NCBI RefSeq assembly: GCF_016864375.1
Contig: NZ_CP069355.1
Coordinates: forward strand, 62,001 to 126,000
Direction: 5' to 3'
DNA length: 64,000 bases
DNA from: Microvirga sp. VF16
GTDB taxonomy: Bacteria; Pseudomonadota; Alphaproteobacteria; Rhizobiales; Beijerinckiaceae
Below, in pieces: positions 7,846-16,862 of the stretch; the first letter of the stretch is position 1; every line of letters starts with the position of its first letter. The notes under the pieces are model-generated. The model was not told the DNA's origin. It saw only the letters and a list, made by a program, of their open reading frames with translations, and did no database searches. The position numbers and the translations under genes were made by a program.

Positions 7846-8889
7846 ATGCAAAATCTCGCCGGCTACACGCCAGTACCTGCTTCTCCGGAAGGTTCGGCCT
7901 CGCCGCTTCTGACGATCGAAGATCTGACGGTCGATTTCAGCGGCGTCCGCGTTCTTCGCGGGATCGATCTCGCGATTGCCCCGGGCGAGGCGTTGGGCGT
8001 CGTTGGTGAATCGGGCAGTGGCAAATCGGTCACCTGGCTAGCCGCTCTCGGCCTGCTGCCACGCACCGCGACCGTGTCCGGAAGCGTCCGGCTGGGCAGT
8101 ACGGAGCTGCTGGGAGCGGCTGCCACGCGCCTCGACTGGGTTAGGGGCGGCCGCGTGGCGATGATCTTCCAGGACCCGTCAAGCGCGCTCAATCCCGTCA
8201 TTCGGGTCGGCCGACAGGTCGGCGAGGTTCTCGCCCGGCACCGGGGTCTCTCGGGCGCGGCCATCCGGGCTGAGGCCAGACGCCTATTCGAACTCGTTGG
8301 CCTGCCGGACGCAGGCCGACGGCTCGACGCCTATCCGCATGAACTGTCCGGCGGCCAGAACCAGCGGGTCATGATTGCCATGGCGCTTGCCGGCGATCCG
8401 GACATGCTGGTCGCCGACGAGCCGACGACCGCGCTCGACGCCACAATCCAGGCACAGATATTGGACCTACTAACGGCGATCCGGCGGGAGACGGGCATGG
8501 CGCTCGTTCTCATCAGCCACGATCTGGGCGTCGTCTCCGAAACCTGCGAGCGCATTGTCGTGATGTATGGCGGTCGGATTGTCGAGACGGCTCCATCGGG
8601 GACGATCTTTGAGAGGCCGCGGCATCCCTATACACAGGGATTGCTTGCGGCATTGCCGCCGTTCGAAGGCGCATTGCGACGGCTCATCCCCATTGAGGGT
8701 CAGGTGCCGGAGCCTACGAACATGCCTCCCGGCTGTCCCTTTGCTCCCCGATGCCCGCAACGGCGGGCGGCCTGTGAAACGGTTGTGCCTCCCCTTGAGC
8801 AAATTGGGGATAGGTGGTTCTCCGCGTGCATAACCAGCAATGGAATTGACGCTGTTGCGGCATCTGAACTGAAAAGCATTCCGGCATGA
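7846..8889 (+). CDS. Peptide ABC transporter ATP-binding protein (DppD type, system 1)
   Basis: This 347-residue ATPase has Walker A GESGSGKS, the signature LSGGQNQRVMIAMAL, Walker B MLVADEPTTALD and the switch LISHDLGVV. The C-terminal oligopeptide extension contains the cysteines of GCPFAPRCPQR. In related Dpp/Opp ATPases this region can bind an iron-sulfur cluster. ATG 7846 is chosen because GGAAGGAAG lies right before it; the upstream ATG 7804 overlaps the binding-protein stop and has no good site. It pairs with the ATPase of the next gene, whose ATG overlaps this stop as ATGA. Confidence 0.88.
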   Translation: MQNLAGYTPVPASPEGSASPLLTIEDLTVDFSGVRVLRGIDLAIAPGEALGVVGESGSGKSVTWLAALGLLPRTATVSGSVRLGSTELLGAAATRLDWVRGGRVAMIFQDPSSALNPVIRVGRQVGEVLARHRGLSGAAIRAEARRLFELVGLPDAGRRLDAYPHELSGGQNQRVMIAMALAGDPDMLVADEPTTALDATIQAQILDLLTAIRRETGMALVLISHDLGVVSETCERIVVMYGGRIVETAPSGTIFERPRHPYTQGLLAALPPFEGALRRLIPIEGQVPEPTNMPPGCPFAPRCPQRRAACETVVPPLEQIGDRWFSACITSNGIDAVAASELKSIPA

Positions 8890-9878
8890 CGGATAACATT
8901 CTTGAATTGCATGGCGTTTCTCGCAGCTATGCGATGCGGCGGGGCCTCTTCGGACACAAGATTCCGATCCGTGCGGTCGATGATGTATCGCTGTCGGTAA
9001 CAGAAGGGCGGACGTTGGCGCTGGTCGGCGAATCCGGTTCGGGCAAATCGACTACAGGACGGATCGCGCTCGGCCTCGAACGGCCGAACGGCGGGCGCGT
9101 GATCTTCCGCGGCGCTGACCTGCCGCCGGTCGATACCCTGCCCTGGCGCCGTATGCGCGCGCAGATGCAGATGATCTACCAGGATCCCTTGGCCGCGCTG
9201 GATCGCCGGCTTGCGATCGTCGATCAGGTCCAGGGACCGCTCGACGTTCATGATGTCGGATCGGTATCGGAACGAAGGCAAAAGGCGCTGGCGATACTCG
9301 ACGCGGTGGGTCTGAACGCCAGCCACGCTTCCAGCCTCCCGCATGAGCTGTCGGGTGGGCAGCGTCAGCGCGCCGTGCTGGCCCGCGCGCTGGTCACGGA
9401 ACCGTTATTGCTTGTCTGTGACGAGCCCGTCTCGGCCCTCGACGTTTCGATCCAGGCCCAGGTCGTCAATCTTCTCATGGACCTCCAACAGGATCTCGGC
9501 CTCAGTCTTCTGTTCATCAGTCACGATCTGAAAGTGGTGCGCCATGTCAGCCACGATATGGCGGTGATGTATCTCGGTCGCATCGTCGAATATGGCGAGA
9601 CGAATCTTCTGCTCTCGCAACCCGCCCATCCCTATACCGAAGCGCTGGTTTCGGCGGTGCCGGCTGCCGGCCGTCGGACCCGTCAGCGTATTCTTCTCAA
9701 GGGCGAGCCACCCAATCCCGCCGCACGCCCGTCGGGCTGCACGTTCCATCCTCGCTGCCCCGTGGCGCGACCTGTATGCGCAAGCGTTTGTCCGCCGCTG
9801 GCAACACTGCCGGACGGACGAAAGGTCGCTTGCCATGCCGCCCACGCCAACCCGCTCAGCATGAAGGGCGAAAACTAA
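8886..9878 (+). CDS. Peptide ABC transporter ATP-binding protein (DppF type, system 1)
   Basis: A 330-residue partner ATPase with Walker A GESGSGKST, signature LSGGQRQRAVLARAL, Walker B LLVCDEPVSALD and LFISHDLKVVRH. The C-terminal part has the oligopeptide extension with FHPRCPVARPVC. Start and stop codons overlap both neighbours (ATGA at 8886-8889 and TAATG at 9876-9880), so the five transporter genes are translated as one coupled set. It should form the cytoplasmic motor with the DppD-type subunit. Confidence 0.88.
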   Translation: MTDNILELHGVSRSYAMRRGLFGHKIPIRAVDDVSLSVTEGRTLALVGESGSGKSTTGRIALGLERPNGGRVIFRGADLPPVDTLPWRRMRAQMQMIYQDPLAALDRRLAIVDQVQGPLDVHDVGSVSERRQKALAILDAVGLNASHASSLPHELSGGQRQRAVLARALVTEPLLLVCDEPVSALDVSIQAQVVNLLMDLQQDLGLSLLFISHDLKVVRHVSHDMAVMYLGRIVEYGETNLLLSQPAHPYTEALVSAVPAAGRRTRQRILLKGEPPNPAARPSGCTFHPRCPVARPVCASVCPPLATLPDGRKVACHAAHANPLSMKGEN

Positions 9879-10813
9879 TGTTGCGTTTCGTCGCCATTCG
9901 ACTTTTGCGAGCCCTTCTGACAGTCGCGCTGGTCGTCACATTCGCTTTCATCGTGCTGAGACTTTCGGGCGATCCGGCGCATAGCATCATGGGTGAGGAC
10001 GCTTCACCCGAGGCAATGGCCGCCTTTCGCCGTGAGTGGGGTCTCGACGACCCGCTCTGGGTGCAATATTTCCACTACTTCGCAGCGATCTTTCATGGTG
10101 AGCTCGGCCGGTCGATGCGGGGAGGCGGCCCCGCGCTCGACCTTGTGCTGGGACGGATTCCGGCAACGTTGGCATTGACCCTGCCCGCGCTCCTGCTGAA
10201 GCTGGGGATCGGCATTCCGGCCGGCATCTATGCCGCCTTGCACCGGAACAGCGCCGTCGACCGTTCCGTGATGGTCACCGCGGTTGCGGGCTATACCGTA
10301 CCCAGTTTCGTCCTCGGCCTCGTGCTGGTTCAAGCCCTGTCGATCTGGCTCGGGTGGCTGCCGACCGGTGGCACGGGCGGCTGGCAGCATCTCCTGCTGC
10401 CGGTCATCACCCTCGGCATCGGTGGAGCTGCCGTCCTCGCCCGCTTCGTCCGCAGCGCGATGCTGGAGGTGCTGGGACAGCCCTATATCCGCACGGCCTG
10501 CGCCAAGGGCATCCCCTGGGCCGCAGTTGTGCGCGGACACGCCTTGCCGAATGCCGCCATTCCGACTGTCACCATCATCGGCTTCATGGTCGGCAATCTG
10601 ATCGCGGGTTCAGTAGTGGTCGAAAGCGTGTTTTCCTGGCCGGGCGTCGGCAACCTGTTGGTGGTTTCCGTGGCGGGACGCGATCTGGCCGTCGTGCAAT
10701 GCATTCTCCTGCTGGTGGCGCTCACAATGGTCCTGTCCAATCTCGTCGTGGATTTCCTGTACGGTTTCCTCGATCCGCGCCTGAGCAGCGCACCTGAAAC
10801 CGGAGGACAGTGA
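9878..10813 (+). CDS. Peptide ABC transporter permease (DppB type, system 1)
   Basis: A 311-residue inner-membrane permease. It begins MLRFVAIRLLRALLTVAL, the usual first membrane helix of DppB/OppB, followed by a periplasmic loop with RLSGDPAH and the typical GLDDPLWVQYFHYF. The cytoplasmic EAA loop that contacts the ATPase is at RTACAKGIPWAAVVRGHALP. About six membrane segments are visible. ATG 9878 sits in the TAATG overlap with the ATPase stop. Confidence 0.88.
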   Translation: MLRFVAIRLLRALLTVALVVTFAFIVLRLSGDPAHSIMGEDASPEAMAAFRREWGLDDPLWVQYFHYFAAIFHGELGRSMRGGGPALDLVLGRIPATLALTLPALLLKLGIGIPAGIYAALHRNSAVDRSVMVTAVAGYTVPSFVLGLVLVQALSIWLGWLPTGGTGGWQHLLLPVITLGIGGAAVLARFVRSAMLEVLGQPYIRTACAKGIPWAAVVRGHALPNAAIPTVTIIGFMVGNLIAGSVVVESVFSWPGVGNLLVVSVAGRDLAVVQCILLLVALTMVLSNLVVDFLYGFLDPRLSSAPETGGQ

Positions 10814-10815
10814 AA

Positions 10816-11694
10816 ATGAACGTGATGCAAAACATCGCGAAAACAAACGCAACGACAGCGAAGAAGAAAAAGAACGCGGGATACCGTCGGATACCGCTGA
10901 CTGTCACTATCAGCGCGATCTGGATCGTTCTCGTTGTCCTCGTCGCGCTAAGCGCAGACATCATCGCGCCGTACAAGTACACCGCTTTCGATCTGCGCAA
11001 CCGGTTGGCTCTGCCGTTCAGTCCGCAACATTGGCTCGGAACGGACGAACTCGGACGCGATATCCTGTCCCGGTTGATCGTCTCCGTGCGCATTTCAATT
11101 CTCGTCGCCGTTGGCGCAACATTGATCTCGGCCTGCTTTGGCACGGCCATGGGTTTTGCTGCCGCTCACTTTCGCGGTCGCGTCGAGCAATGCATTCTGA
11201 TGCTCGCCGATTTTCAGGCGGCGATGCCTTTCCTGATCCTTTCACTCTCCGTGCTTGCCTTTTTCGGCAATGCGCTGCCGCTGTTCATCGGCCTGATGGG
11301 CCTTTATGGCTGGGAGCGCTATGTCCGCATCGCGCGCGGGCTAGCGATCGCCGCCAGCGCGCAGGGCTACGCCAACGCCGTTCGTCAGACGGGCGCAAGT
11401 CCATTACGGGTCTATCTGCGCCACATTCTGCCGAATATCTCCTCGACGCTGATCGTTTCGATGACGCTGACCTTTCCAGAAATCATCCTGATGGAAAGCA
11501 GCCTGTCCTTTCTCGGCCTCGGCGTTCAGCCGCCGATGACGAGCCTCGGGAATATGGTCGGCTATAGCCGGGAATATATGACGCGCGCACCCTGGATCAT
11601 GTTTGCGCCGGCAGCGCTCATCGTCATGACGACACTCTCCGTCAGTCTGCTAGGCGATTGGCTGCGCGATCGTTTGGACAAGAGCCCAGAGTGA
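10816..11694 (+). CDS. Peptide ABC transporter permease (DppC type, system 1)
   Basis: A 292-residue permease with the DppC pattern: a basic N-terminal tail (TTAKKKKN), a first membrane helix, then the periplasmic motif HWLGTDELGRDILSRLI and later GFAAAHFRG. The EAA-like loop is AVRQTGASPLRVYLRHILP, and the end has SFLGLGVQPPMTSLGN. ATG 10816 follows GGAGGA. It closes the transporter part of the operon; the next gene starts 57 bases later in the same direction. Confidence 0.87.
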   Translation: MNVMQNIAKTNATTAKKKKNAGYRRIPLTVTISAIWIVLVVLVALSADIIAPYKYTAFDLRNRLALPFSPQHWLGTDELGRDILSRLIVSVRISILVAVGATLISACFGTAMGFAAAHFRGRVEQCILMLADFQAAMPFLILSLSVLAFFGNALPLFIGLMGLYGWERYVRIARGLAIAASAQGYANAVRQTGASPLRVYLRHILPNISSTLIVSMTLTFPEIILMESSLSFLGLGVQPPMTSLGNMVGYSREYMTRAPWIMFAPAALIVMTTLSVSLLGDWLRDRLDKSPE

Positions 11695-11751
11695 CGCCGG
11701 AGCAGAACGGTCCTCGTCCTTTCGTCAATCGCAATCCAGAAAGAAGTCAAA

Positions 11752-12516
11752 ATGAAACAAGACCACGGTCAGTCTGATCCGACCGCCCTTCTTCGTCCCG
11801 GCAAGCGCATTTACGGCGTGAGCATCGGCATCGCCATCATGGACCGCCGGTTTCCCCGTCCGGTCGGCGATCTTGGCAATCCGCGTTCCTTTGCCTTCCC
11901 CGTGCTGTATGACGTAGTGCATGGCGTCAACAATATGCCTGCCCTTTCCGTCGAGCAAACAGGAGATCTATTTACGCCGCTTTATGATAGCTGCATGCGG
12001 CTAGTCGACCAGGGCGTTGCTGCGATTACCACAACCTGCGGCTACGCCGCGCTTCTGCAGGAGCGGCTGGCCGAGAAGCTACCCGTTCCCTTCGCCGCCT
12101 CCAGCCTAGTGCAGATCCCTTCAGTCCTGGCATTGCTCGGGGGGCGGCGCAGGATCGGCGTGCTGGCCGCACGGGGCCGCAGCCTGACCGACCGACATCT
12201 CGCCGCGACGGGCGTAACGGCAGAGCAACTCGGCCGCATCCGTAAAATCAATCTTCAGGAAGCGCCCGCCTTCCGCCGCGCGATTCTCGACGCTCCTGGC
12301 GCCGAGCCGCTCGAAGTCCCTGCTGCGGCTCGGGAGATAGCTGCACTTTGCAAGGCATTGGCCGATGCCGATTCCGAAATTGCCGGCTTTGTCGCTGAAT
12401 GCACAAATGTCGGTCCATATTCGGCCCACATCCAGGCAGCGACAGGCCTGCCGGTTTGGGACAGCGTCAGTCTCGTTAACTGGCTGCACGCCGGCGTCGC
12501 ACGCGTCGCGGACTAA
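11752..12516 (+). CDS. Asp/Glu/hydantoin racemase-superfamily protein
   Basis: A 254-residue protein of the aspartate/glutamate/hydantoin racemase superfamily. Both catalytic cysteines are in place: Cys96 in TTTCGYAA and Cys217 in AECTNVGPYS. Two-cysteine members racemise amino acids without cofactor by a two-base mechanism. The fold is repeated in two halves, as seen from GVLAARGRSLT in the second. It probably acts in the cytoplasm on an amino acid released from the imported compound, for example converting a D form to the L form used by the transaminase. The substrate is unknown, and maleate isomerase-like activity is an alternative within the superfamily. Confidence 0.75.
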   Translation: MKQDHGQSDPTALLRPGKRIYGVSIGIAIMDRRFPRPVGDLGNPRSFAFPVLYDVVHGVNNMPALSVEQTGDLFTPLYDSCMRLVDQGVAAITTTCGYAALLQERLAEKLPVPFAASSLVQIPSVLALLGGRRRIGVLAARGRSLTDRHLAATGVTAEQLGRIRKINLQEAPAFRRAILDAPGAEPLEVPAAAREIAALCKALADADSEIAGFVAECTNVGPYSAHIQAATGLPVWDSVSLVNWLHAGVARVAD

Positions 12517-12605
12517 ACGCATCGCTCTTCGGATGGCGACGTTCTCACGCATTCTCCTCGCCCCCGATCGGCAACGTAATCCTAATGAAAAAGGACAACC
12601 GAGAA

Positions 12606-13610
12606 ATGACGTCAATTCGCGACGATGCCGTTGCGCTGACCAGAGACTGCTTTGTGTTCGACTGCCTGTCGAACGAGTACGTTCTGGACGAAGCCTATGC
12701 CCAAACCTGCCTCGATGCGGGAGTGAACGCCACAAACGTAACCTTTGCGGCTGAGCTCGATTGGGATGGCACGCTGAAGCTCTGGGAGAAGTACCTGAAG
12801 AAGATTGATGACAGTCCGCTGCTTCATCTCGCCTCGAATAGCGCGGATATCGAGCGAGCGCGGGCCGCGGGGAAACTGGCGGTCATCCCGGGTACGCAGG
12901 GCGCCTCGATGATCGACGACCAGCTCTGGCGGGTATCGCTTCTGTTTCGCCTTGGACTGCGGTTCGTGGGTTTGACCTATTCACAGTCCAACAAGCTCGC
13001 GGCGGGTTGCGGTGAGATCCGCGATGCGGGACTGAGCTTCCTCGGACAGGAATTCATCGCTGCCGTCAACGAGCTTCCGATGTTTCTCGACCTGTCCCAT
13101 ACTGGGCACGAGTCGCGGCGTCAGGCCATAGAATTGGCAAGGAACCCAACCTTCACCCATGCCAATGCCTATGCGGTTACGCCCAACGATCGCAACGTGA
13201 AGGACGAGGAACTGCAGGCCGTTGTCAAAAAGGGAGGCATGGCGGGACTTTGCTGCCTGCCGAGCACGGTCCGCAAGAGCCAGGCCACAGTCTCGGACCT
13301 GATCGACCACGCCGACTACCTCGTCTCGAAGTTTGGAATCGAAATCTGCGGACTCGGCCTCGACTACAGCGACGGATATATCGATTCAAAGGTGCAGCCG
13401 CCTGAGTCCATACGCTGGCGGACGCTCAGGCCGGACGTCTTCGGGACAAACCACGACTTCTTCAATCTGAAATATCCTCAAGGCGTCGAAAGCATCACCG
13501 GTTTGTCCAATATCACCTCGACGCTTATGGATCGTGGTTACTCACGAGACCAGATTTCAGCGATCCTCGGAGGCAACTGGCTGCGTACCATTCGCAAAGT
13601 CCTAGGGTAA
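12606..13610 (+). CDS. M19 membrane-dipeptidase-like protein with altered metal site
   Basis: A 334-residue protein of the renal/microsomal dipeptidase family, with LDLSHTGHESRRQAIE, THANAYAVTPNDRNVKDEEL, a glycine-rich CGLGLDYSDG and the closing ILGGNWLRTIRKVL. The family normally binds two zinc ions using His-x-Asp near the N-terminus, a Glu in an IEG segment and two later His. Here the first motif reads FDCLSNEY and the Glu segment reads IPGTQG, so three ligands appear replaced while the later His of LSHTG and THAN remain. It may use another metal arrangement or a different reaction. ATG 12606 with AAGGA upstream is preferred over ATG 12585. It lies between the racemase-like and M24 genes, so peptide breakdown is the contextual role. 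Confidence 0.75.
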   Translation: MTSIRDDAVALTRDCFVFDCLSNEYVLDEAYAQTCLDAGVNATNVTFAAELDWDGTLKLWEKYLKKIDDSPLLHLASNSADIERARAAGKLAVIPGTQGASMIDDQLWRVSLLFRLGLRFVGLTYSQSNKLAAGCGEIRDAGLSFLGQEFIAAVNELPMFLDLSHTGHESRRQAIELARNPTFTHANAYAVTPNDRNVKDEELQAVVKKGGMAGLCCLPSTVRKSQATVSDLIDHADYLVSKFGIEICGLGLDYSDGYIDSKVQPPESIRWRTLRPDVFGTNHDFFNLKYPQGVESITGLSNITSTLMDRGYSRDQISAILGGNWLRTIRKVLG

Positions 13611-13640
13611 TTGCCAACAACACGTCACGACGTTGAACCT

Positions 13641-13675
13641 AGACAGAGCGTATCGTCAAGCAATCCGCTCTGTCT
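13641..13675 (+). terminator. Stem-loop after the dipeptidase-like gene
   Basis: AGACAGAGCG (13641-13650) and CGCTCTGTCT (13666-13675) form a perfect 10-base-pair stem around a 15-base loop, 31 bases after the stop codon. There is no clear U run after it, so it may be an mRNA-stabilising or attenuating hairpin rather than a strong intrinsic terminator. Confidence 0.45.
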
Positions 13676-13744
13676 GAAACAGCAGCAGTTTTAGTAACAC
13701 CCGATGGTCAGCAGCGCCCCGTCGCTCTCTCGACAGGAAACCTC

Positions 13745-14987
13745 ATGGCTTATCTTCGCCCACTTGACCGCCAGCGCGCACAAGCTCTCATGCAGCAGGA
13801 AGGATTAGACGGAATCGTACTGATCCAACCCGAATCAATCACCTATGGCGCGGGCGCGCGCCCGGGCAGCGCCGCCGACTGGCGACAGGCAGGCGCAGCG
13901 TTCCTGATAGTGCCTGCAGATGCGGAGGAGCCAATCACCGCGATCATCGGCGATTTCTACGTTGAAGAGTTTCGAGCTGCTTCAGGAATCGATGACATCA
14001 TGACATTTCCTGTCTGGGTCGATCTCATCGACATCGCAAAGATCCCCGCCGGACACCTCATCGAGCGTCTTTCGGCCGCTCGTCCGCCCGAACAGGTGCG
14101 CGCGAGGCCAGCGACCTTTAACCGCAAACAAACCTTCGCGCTTCTCGCGGATGCCTTGGCACGATGTGGGCTCTCAACGGCACGGCTCGGGACGGAGCAT
14201 GCCTTTCTGCCGCTTTCAGATGCGGCAAATTTCATCGAGGCCTGCCCCAATGTGCGCTGGTCCGATGCGTCGCGACTCGTCAGCCGCTTGCGAATGATCA
14301 AGTCCACCGAGGAAATCGACCGACTGAAACTCGCTGCTCAATCCGCCGAGGCCGGCACTACGGCTGCCATCGCCCGCATCCGGCCCGGTTGCACCGCCGA
14401 CGACCTGTTCGCAGTTTTCCGCATCGCCGCAGCACAGCGTGCGGCCGAACTCGGGCATGATGGCTCGGTCCTCGCGAACGGCGCCATTACGATCGGACCT
14501 GGTGCAACCGGGAAAGGCCGACCAGCACAAAAAGGGGATGTCATCCGCCTTGATCTCGGCTGCGTCATTGATGGCTATACGTCTGATTGCGCACGCACTG
14601 CCGTGCTCGGCCGACCGAGTGCAGATCAGCGGGCAATTTACGATGCCCTCCGCAACGCCTTAATCCGGCTTAGCACGCCTCCGCCCTGGGATCCCTTTAC
14701 GCGAGGTGCATGAGACTGCAATGAAGTCCATGCATGCCCAAGGCTTTGACATGTATTGCCGAGGCCATTTTGGGCACGGCCTCGGTGCTTCAGTATTCGT
14801 CGAGGAATGGCCCTTCATCGCGGCGGATGAAACGACGGAGATCGAACCCAACATGGCGCTGGCCTATGAGTTGCCCTGGTATATTCGCGGCCTCGGGGCA
14901 TTCATGTTGGAGGACCAGTTCACGATCGGCGCCCAGTCAGCCGATGCTTGCTGGACGTTGCCGCGCGAGCTGCTGATTTGCGACTGA
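13745..14987 (+). pseudogene. M24-family peptidase (Xaa-Pro aminopeptidase-like), frameshifted
   Basis: The N-terminal creatinase-like domain and the start of the catalytic pita-bread domain are in one frame (13745-14713), with LRMIKSTEEIDRLKLAAQ and the metal Asp residues in VIRLDLGCVIDGYTSDCAR. The rest is in another frame, reading GIPLREVHETAMKSM, then CRGHFGHGLGASV with the metal His, ending at 14987. The second frame can be followed back to GLARLRPGIPL, so a one-base change near 14660-14675 separates them. The end also lacks some expected residues around the last metal Glu, although MLEDQFTIG is present. The role would be release of N-terminal residues from short peptides. It could be a recent mutation or a sequencing error. 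Confidence 0.75.
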
Positions 14988-15040
14988 CAGAACGCTACAG
15001 ACATTGCGCCCCAACCGAACTTCGCCAGGACACAAATATC

Positions 15041-16510
15041 ATGCGATTTCTCATCGTCAGCTTCGACGGGTTACGCCCGGACCTCATCGACAGGAACCTG
15101 ACGCCCAACCTCGCCCGGCTCCAAAATGCAGGCATGACGCTGTCCGGTCACCGCACGATCTATCCCAGCGAAACCCGTTCGGCCTTTCCGAGCCTTGTGA
15201 CGGGTACCACGACCAGCCGGCATGGCATGGTCGGCAACAAGTACATCGACCGGTCCGTCACGCCGCAGCGCTACATCGACACGGCCGACGCGGTTCTCCT
15301 GCGCCAGCTCGACCTCGAGAGCCGCGGGCGGTTGATGTCGGCACCCACGCTTGGCGAAATCCTCGCCTCGGCCGGGCGCCGCCTTGCCGTTCTGGCGACC
15401 AACACGCCCGGCACCACCCGGTTCTTCCATCATAAGGCAGAAGATTTCGGGCATATCCGCCTCTCGGGCCATTTCCGCGAAGCCTGCACACCTGATGAGG
15501 TGCTGGCGGAAACCGAGGCCCGCCTGGGTCCGCTGCCGCCAGAGCCGCCGAAGACCGAACCCGATACGGCTGGGCAGGACTGGATCACCTCGGCTTTCCT
15601 TGAGGTGGTGTGGCCGAACTACTGGCCGGACGTCACGATCCTCTCCTACGGCGAGCCGGACATCACCTCGCACTTCCATGGCACAGGGGCTGACGCGACA
15701 CGCGGCATCATCGCCCACTGTGATCGCCAGTTCGGCCGCGTGCTCGACTGGTGGGAAGCCGAGGGCGCCGCCGCCGGCGTGCAGATCATGGCGATCTCGG
15801 ATCACGGTCACATCACCGGCCACACCCGCGTCTCCGTGGCCGACAGCCTGCGTGAAGCGGGCTTCCGGCCAGGCATCGCGCCTGCGTCTGATGTCGATGT
15901 CGTAGTCGTGCCGGGGCAAGTCGGCGCGCTATATCTCGCCGATCCAACCGACAACCAGGTCGCTAGGCTCGTCGCTGCGATCACTCACGAGCCATGGTGC
16001 GGGCCGGTCTTCACCCGCACAAAGAACGAGGCCGAGGGCATCGCTCCCGGCAGTCTCGGCCATCACCTCGTTTTCGCCGATCACGCCTGCGCCCCGGACG
16101 TCTCCTTCTGCTTCCGCGCGGATGACGGCATCGATCCCTTCGGCCTCATCGGCGGCACCTTCTACGACAACGACGGCCGCACGGGCCTCGGCGTGCATGG
16201 CGGCCTACATCCGAACGAACTGGCTGCCCTCGGCATCGTTGCCGGCTCGGCCTTTCCGGCTCGAGGCGCCGTCTCATCGGTTCCGTCCGGCATCTGCGAT
16301 TTGGCTCCGACGATGCTGCACCTTCTCGGGATTGCGCAGCCGCAAAGCATGAGCGGACGCGTCCTATATGAAGTTCTGGAACGTCAACCGAAGGCTCCCC
16401 ACATCTGCAGCGAAACCTTCGAAGCAAGGCTTGGTAGTTTCAGGCAGGTTCTACGGCGCGTTCGCGTCGGAGATACGACCTATATCGAGGGCGGAATCGC
16501 GGAAGGGTAA
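15041..16510 (+). CDS. Alkaline-phosphatase-superfamily phosphodiesterase/phosphonate hydrolase-like protein (1)
   Basis: A 489-residue member of the nucleotide pyrophosphatase/phosphonoacetate hydrolase branch. The metal and nucleophile residues are all visible: Asp9 in FDGLRPD, a Ser/Thr nucleophile region YPSETR, GEPDITSH (Asp and His), ISDHGH (Asp and His) and GVHGGLHPNE (His). No signal peptide is seen, since the protein starts directly with the core strand RFLIVSFDG, so it is probably cytoplasmic. Possible reactions are hydrolysis of a phosphodiester, phosphonate ester or phosphonoacetate-type C-P bond. A paralogue with the same motifs sits beside the second phosphonate cluster (31899-33386). 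That repeated pairing with a peptide transporter is the best clue to its role. Confidence 0.8.
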   Translation: MRFLIVSFDGLRPDLIDRNLTPNLARLQNAGMTLSGHRTIYPSETRSAFPSLVTGTTTSRHGMVGNKYIDRSVTPQRYIDTADAVLLRQLDLESRGRLMSAPTLGEILASAGRRLAVLATNTPGTTRFFHHKAEDFGHIRLSGHFREACTPDEVLAETEARLGPLPPEPPKTEPDTAGQDWITSAFLEVVWPNYWPDVTILSYGEPDITSHFHGTGADATRGIIAHCDRQFGRVLDWWEAEGAAAGVQIMAISDHGHITGHTRVSVADSLREAGFRPGIAPASDVDVVVVPGQVGALYLADPTDNQVARLVAAITHEPWCGPVFTRTKNEAEGIAPGSLGHHLVFADHACAPDVSFCFRADDGIDPFGLIGGTFYDNDGRTGLGVHGGLHPNELAALGIVAGSAFPARGAVSSVPSGICDLAPTMLHLLGIAQPQSMSGRVLYEVLERQPKAPHICSETFEARLGSFRQVLRRVRVGDTTYIEGGIAEG

Positions 16511-16862
16511 ACCTCTGTACCGCAGAACTGCCATCACGCGAGCGTTAGTACTCAATACGCTCAAAAGTCCATCTCTTCGGACACCTCCTGCCGGGGTTTT
16601 GGTCCCTGTGCCAGGCGGCAGCCGAGCACTTCAAGAAACTGGTCGTAACGCTCGCCGCCTTTCGCCCGGGCGGCGGCTAGTGCAATCTCCGCGAGCAGCG
16701 CCGTCGATGTCGCTGAACATCCTGGGCTGAAACTCCCTCTTTTGGAACAGGAACAGACTTCTTGGTGTGAGAGCCCGTGATCTCGCAGTTTCGGGTTAGC
16801 TATCGACGCGGGTCAGGTTCGAGAAGTCCTCTTCCCAGCCATTTTGGTTAACTGAGAATCGC
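16511..16862. other. Intergenic, possible C-terminal gene remnant on minus strand
   Basis: No complete gene. On the minus strand a frame ending in TGA at 16561-16563 reads ALLAEIALAAARAKGGE, then RYDQFLEVLGCRLAQGP and RQEVSEEMDF. It has the composition of real protein but no start or recognisable family. It may be the end of a gene deleted by the neighbouring recombinase element. The remainder shows nothing recognisable. Confidence 0.3.

Noticed and set aside
15071..15919. Minus-strand frame opposite the phosphodiesterase-like gene
   Set aside because: Antisense shadow without recognisable motifs; the plus-strand protein has a full catalytic set.
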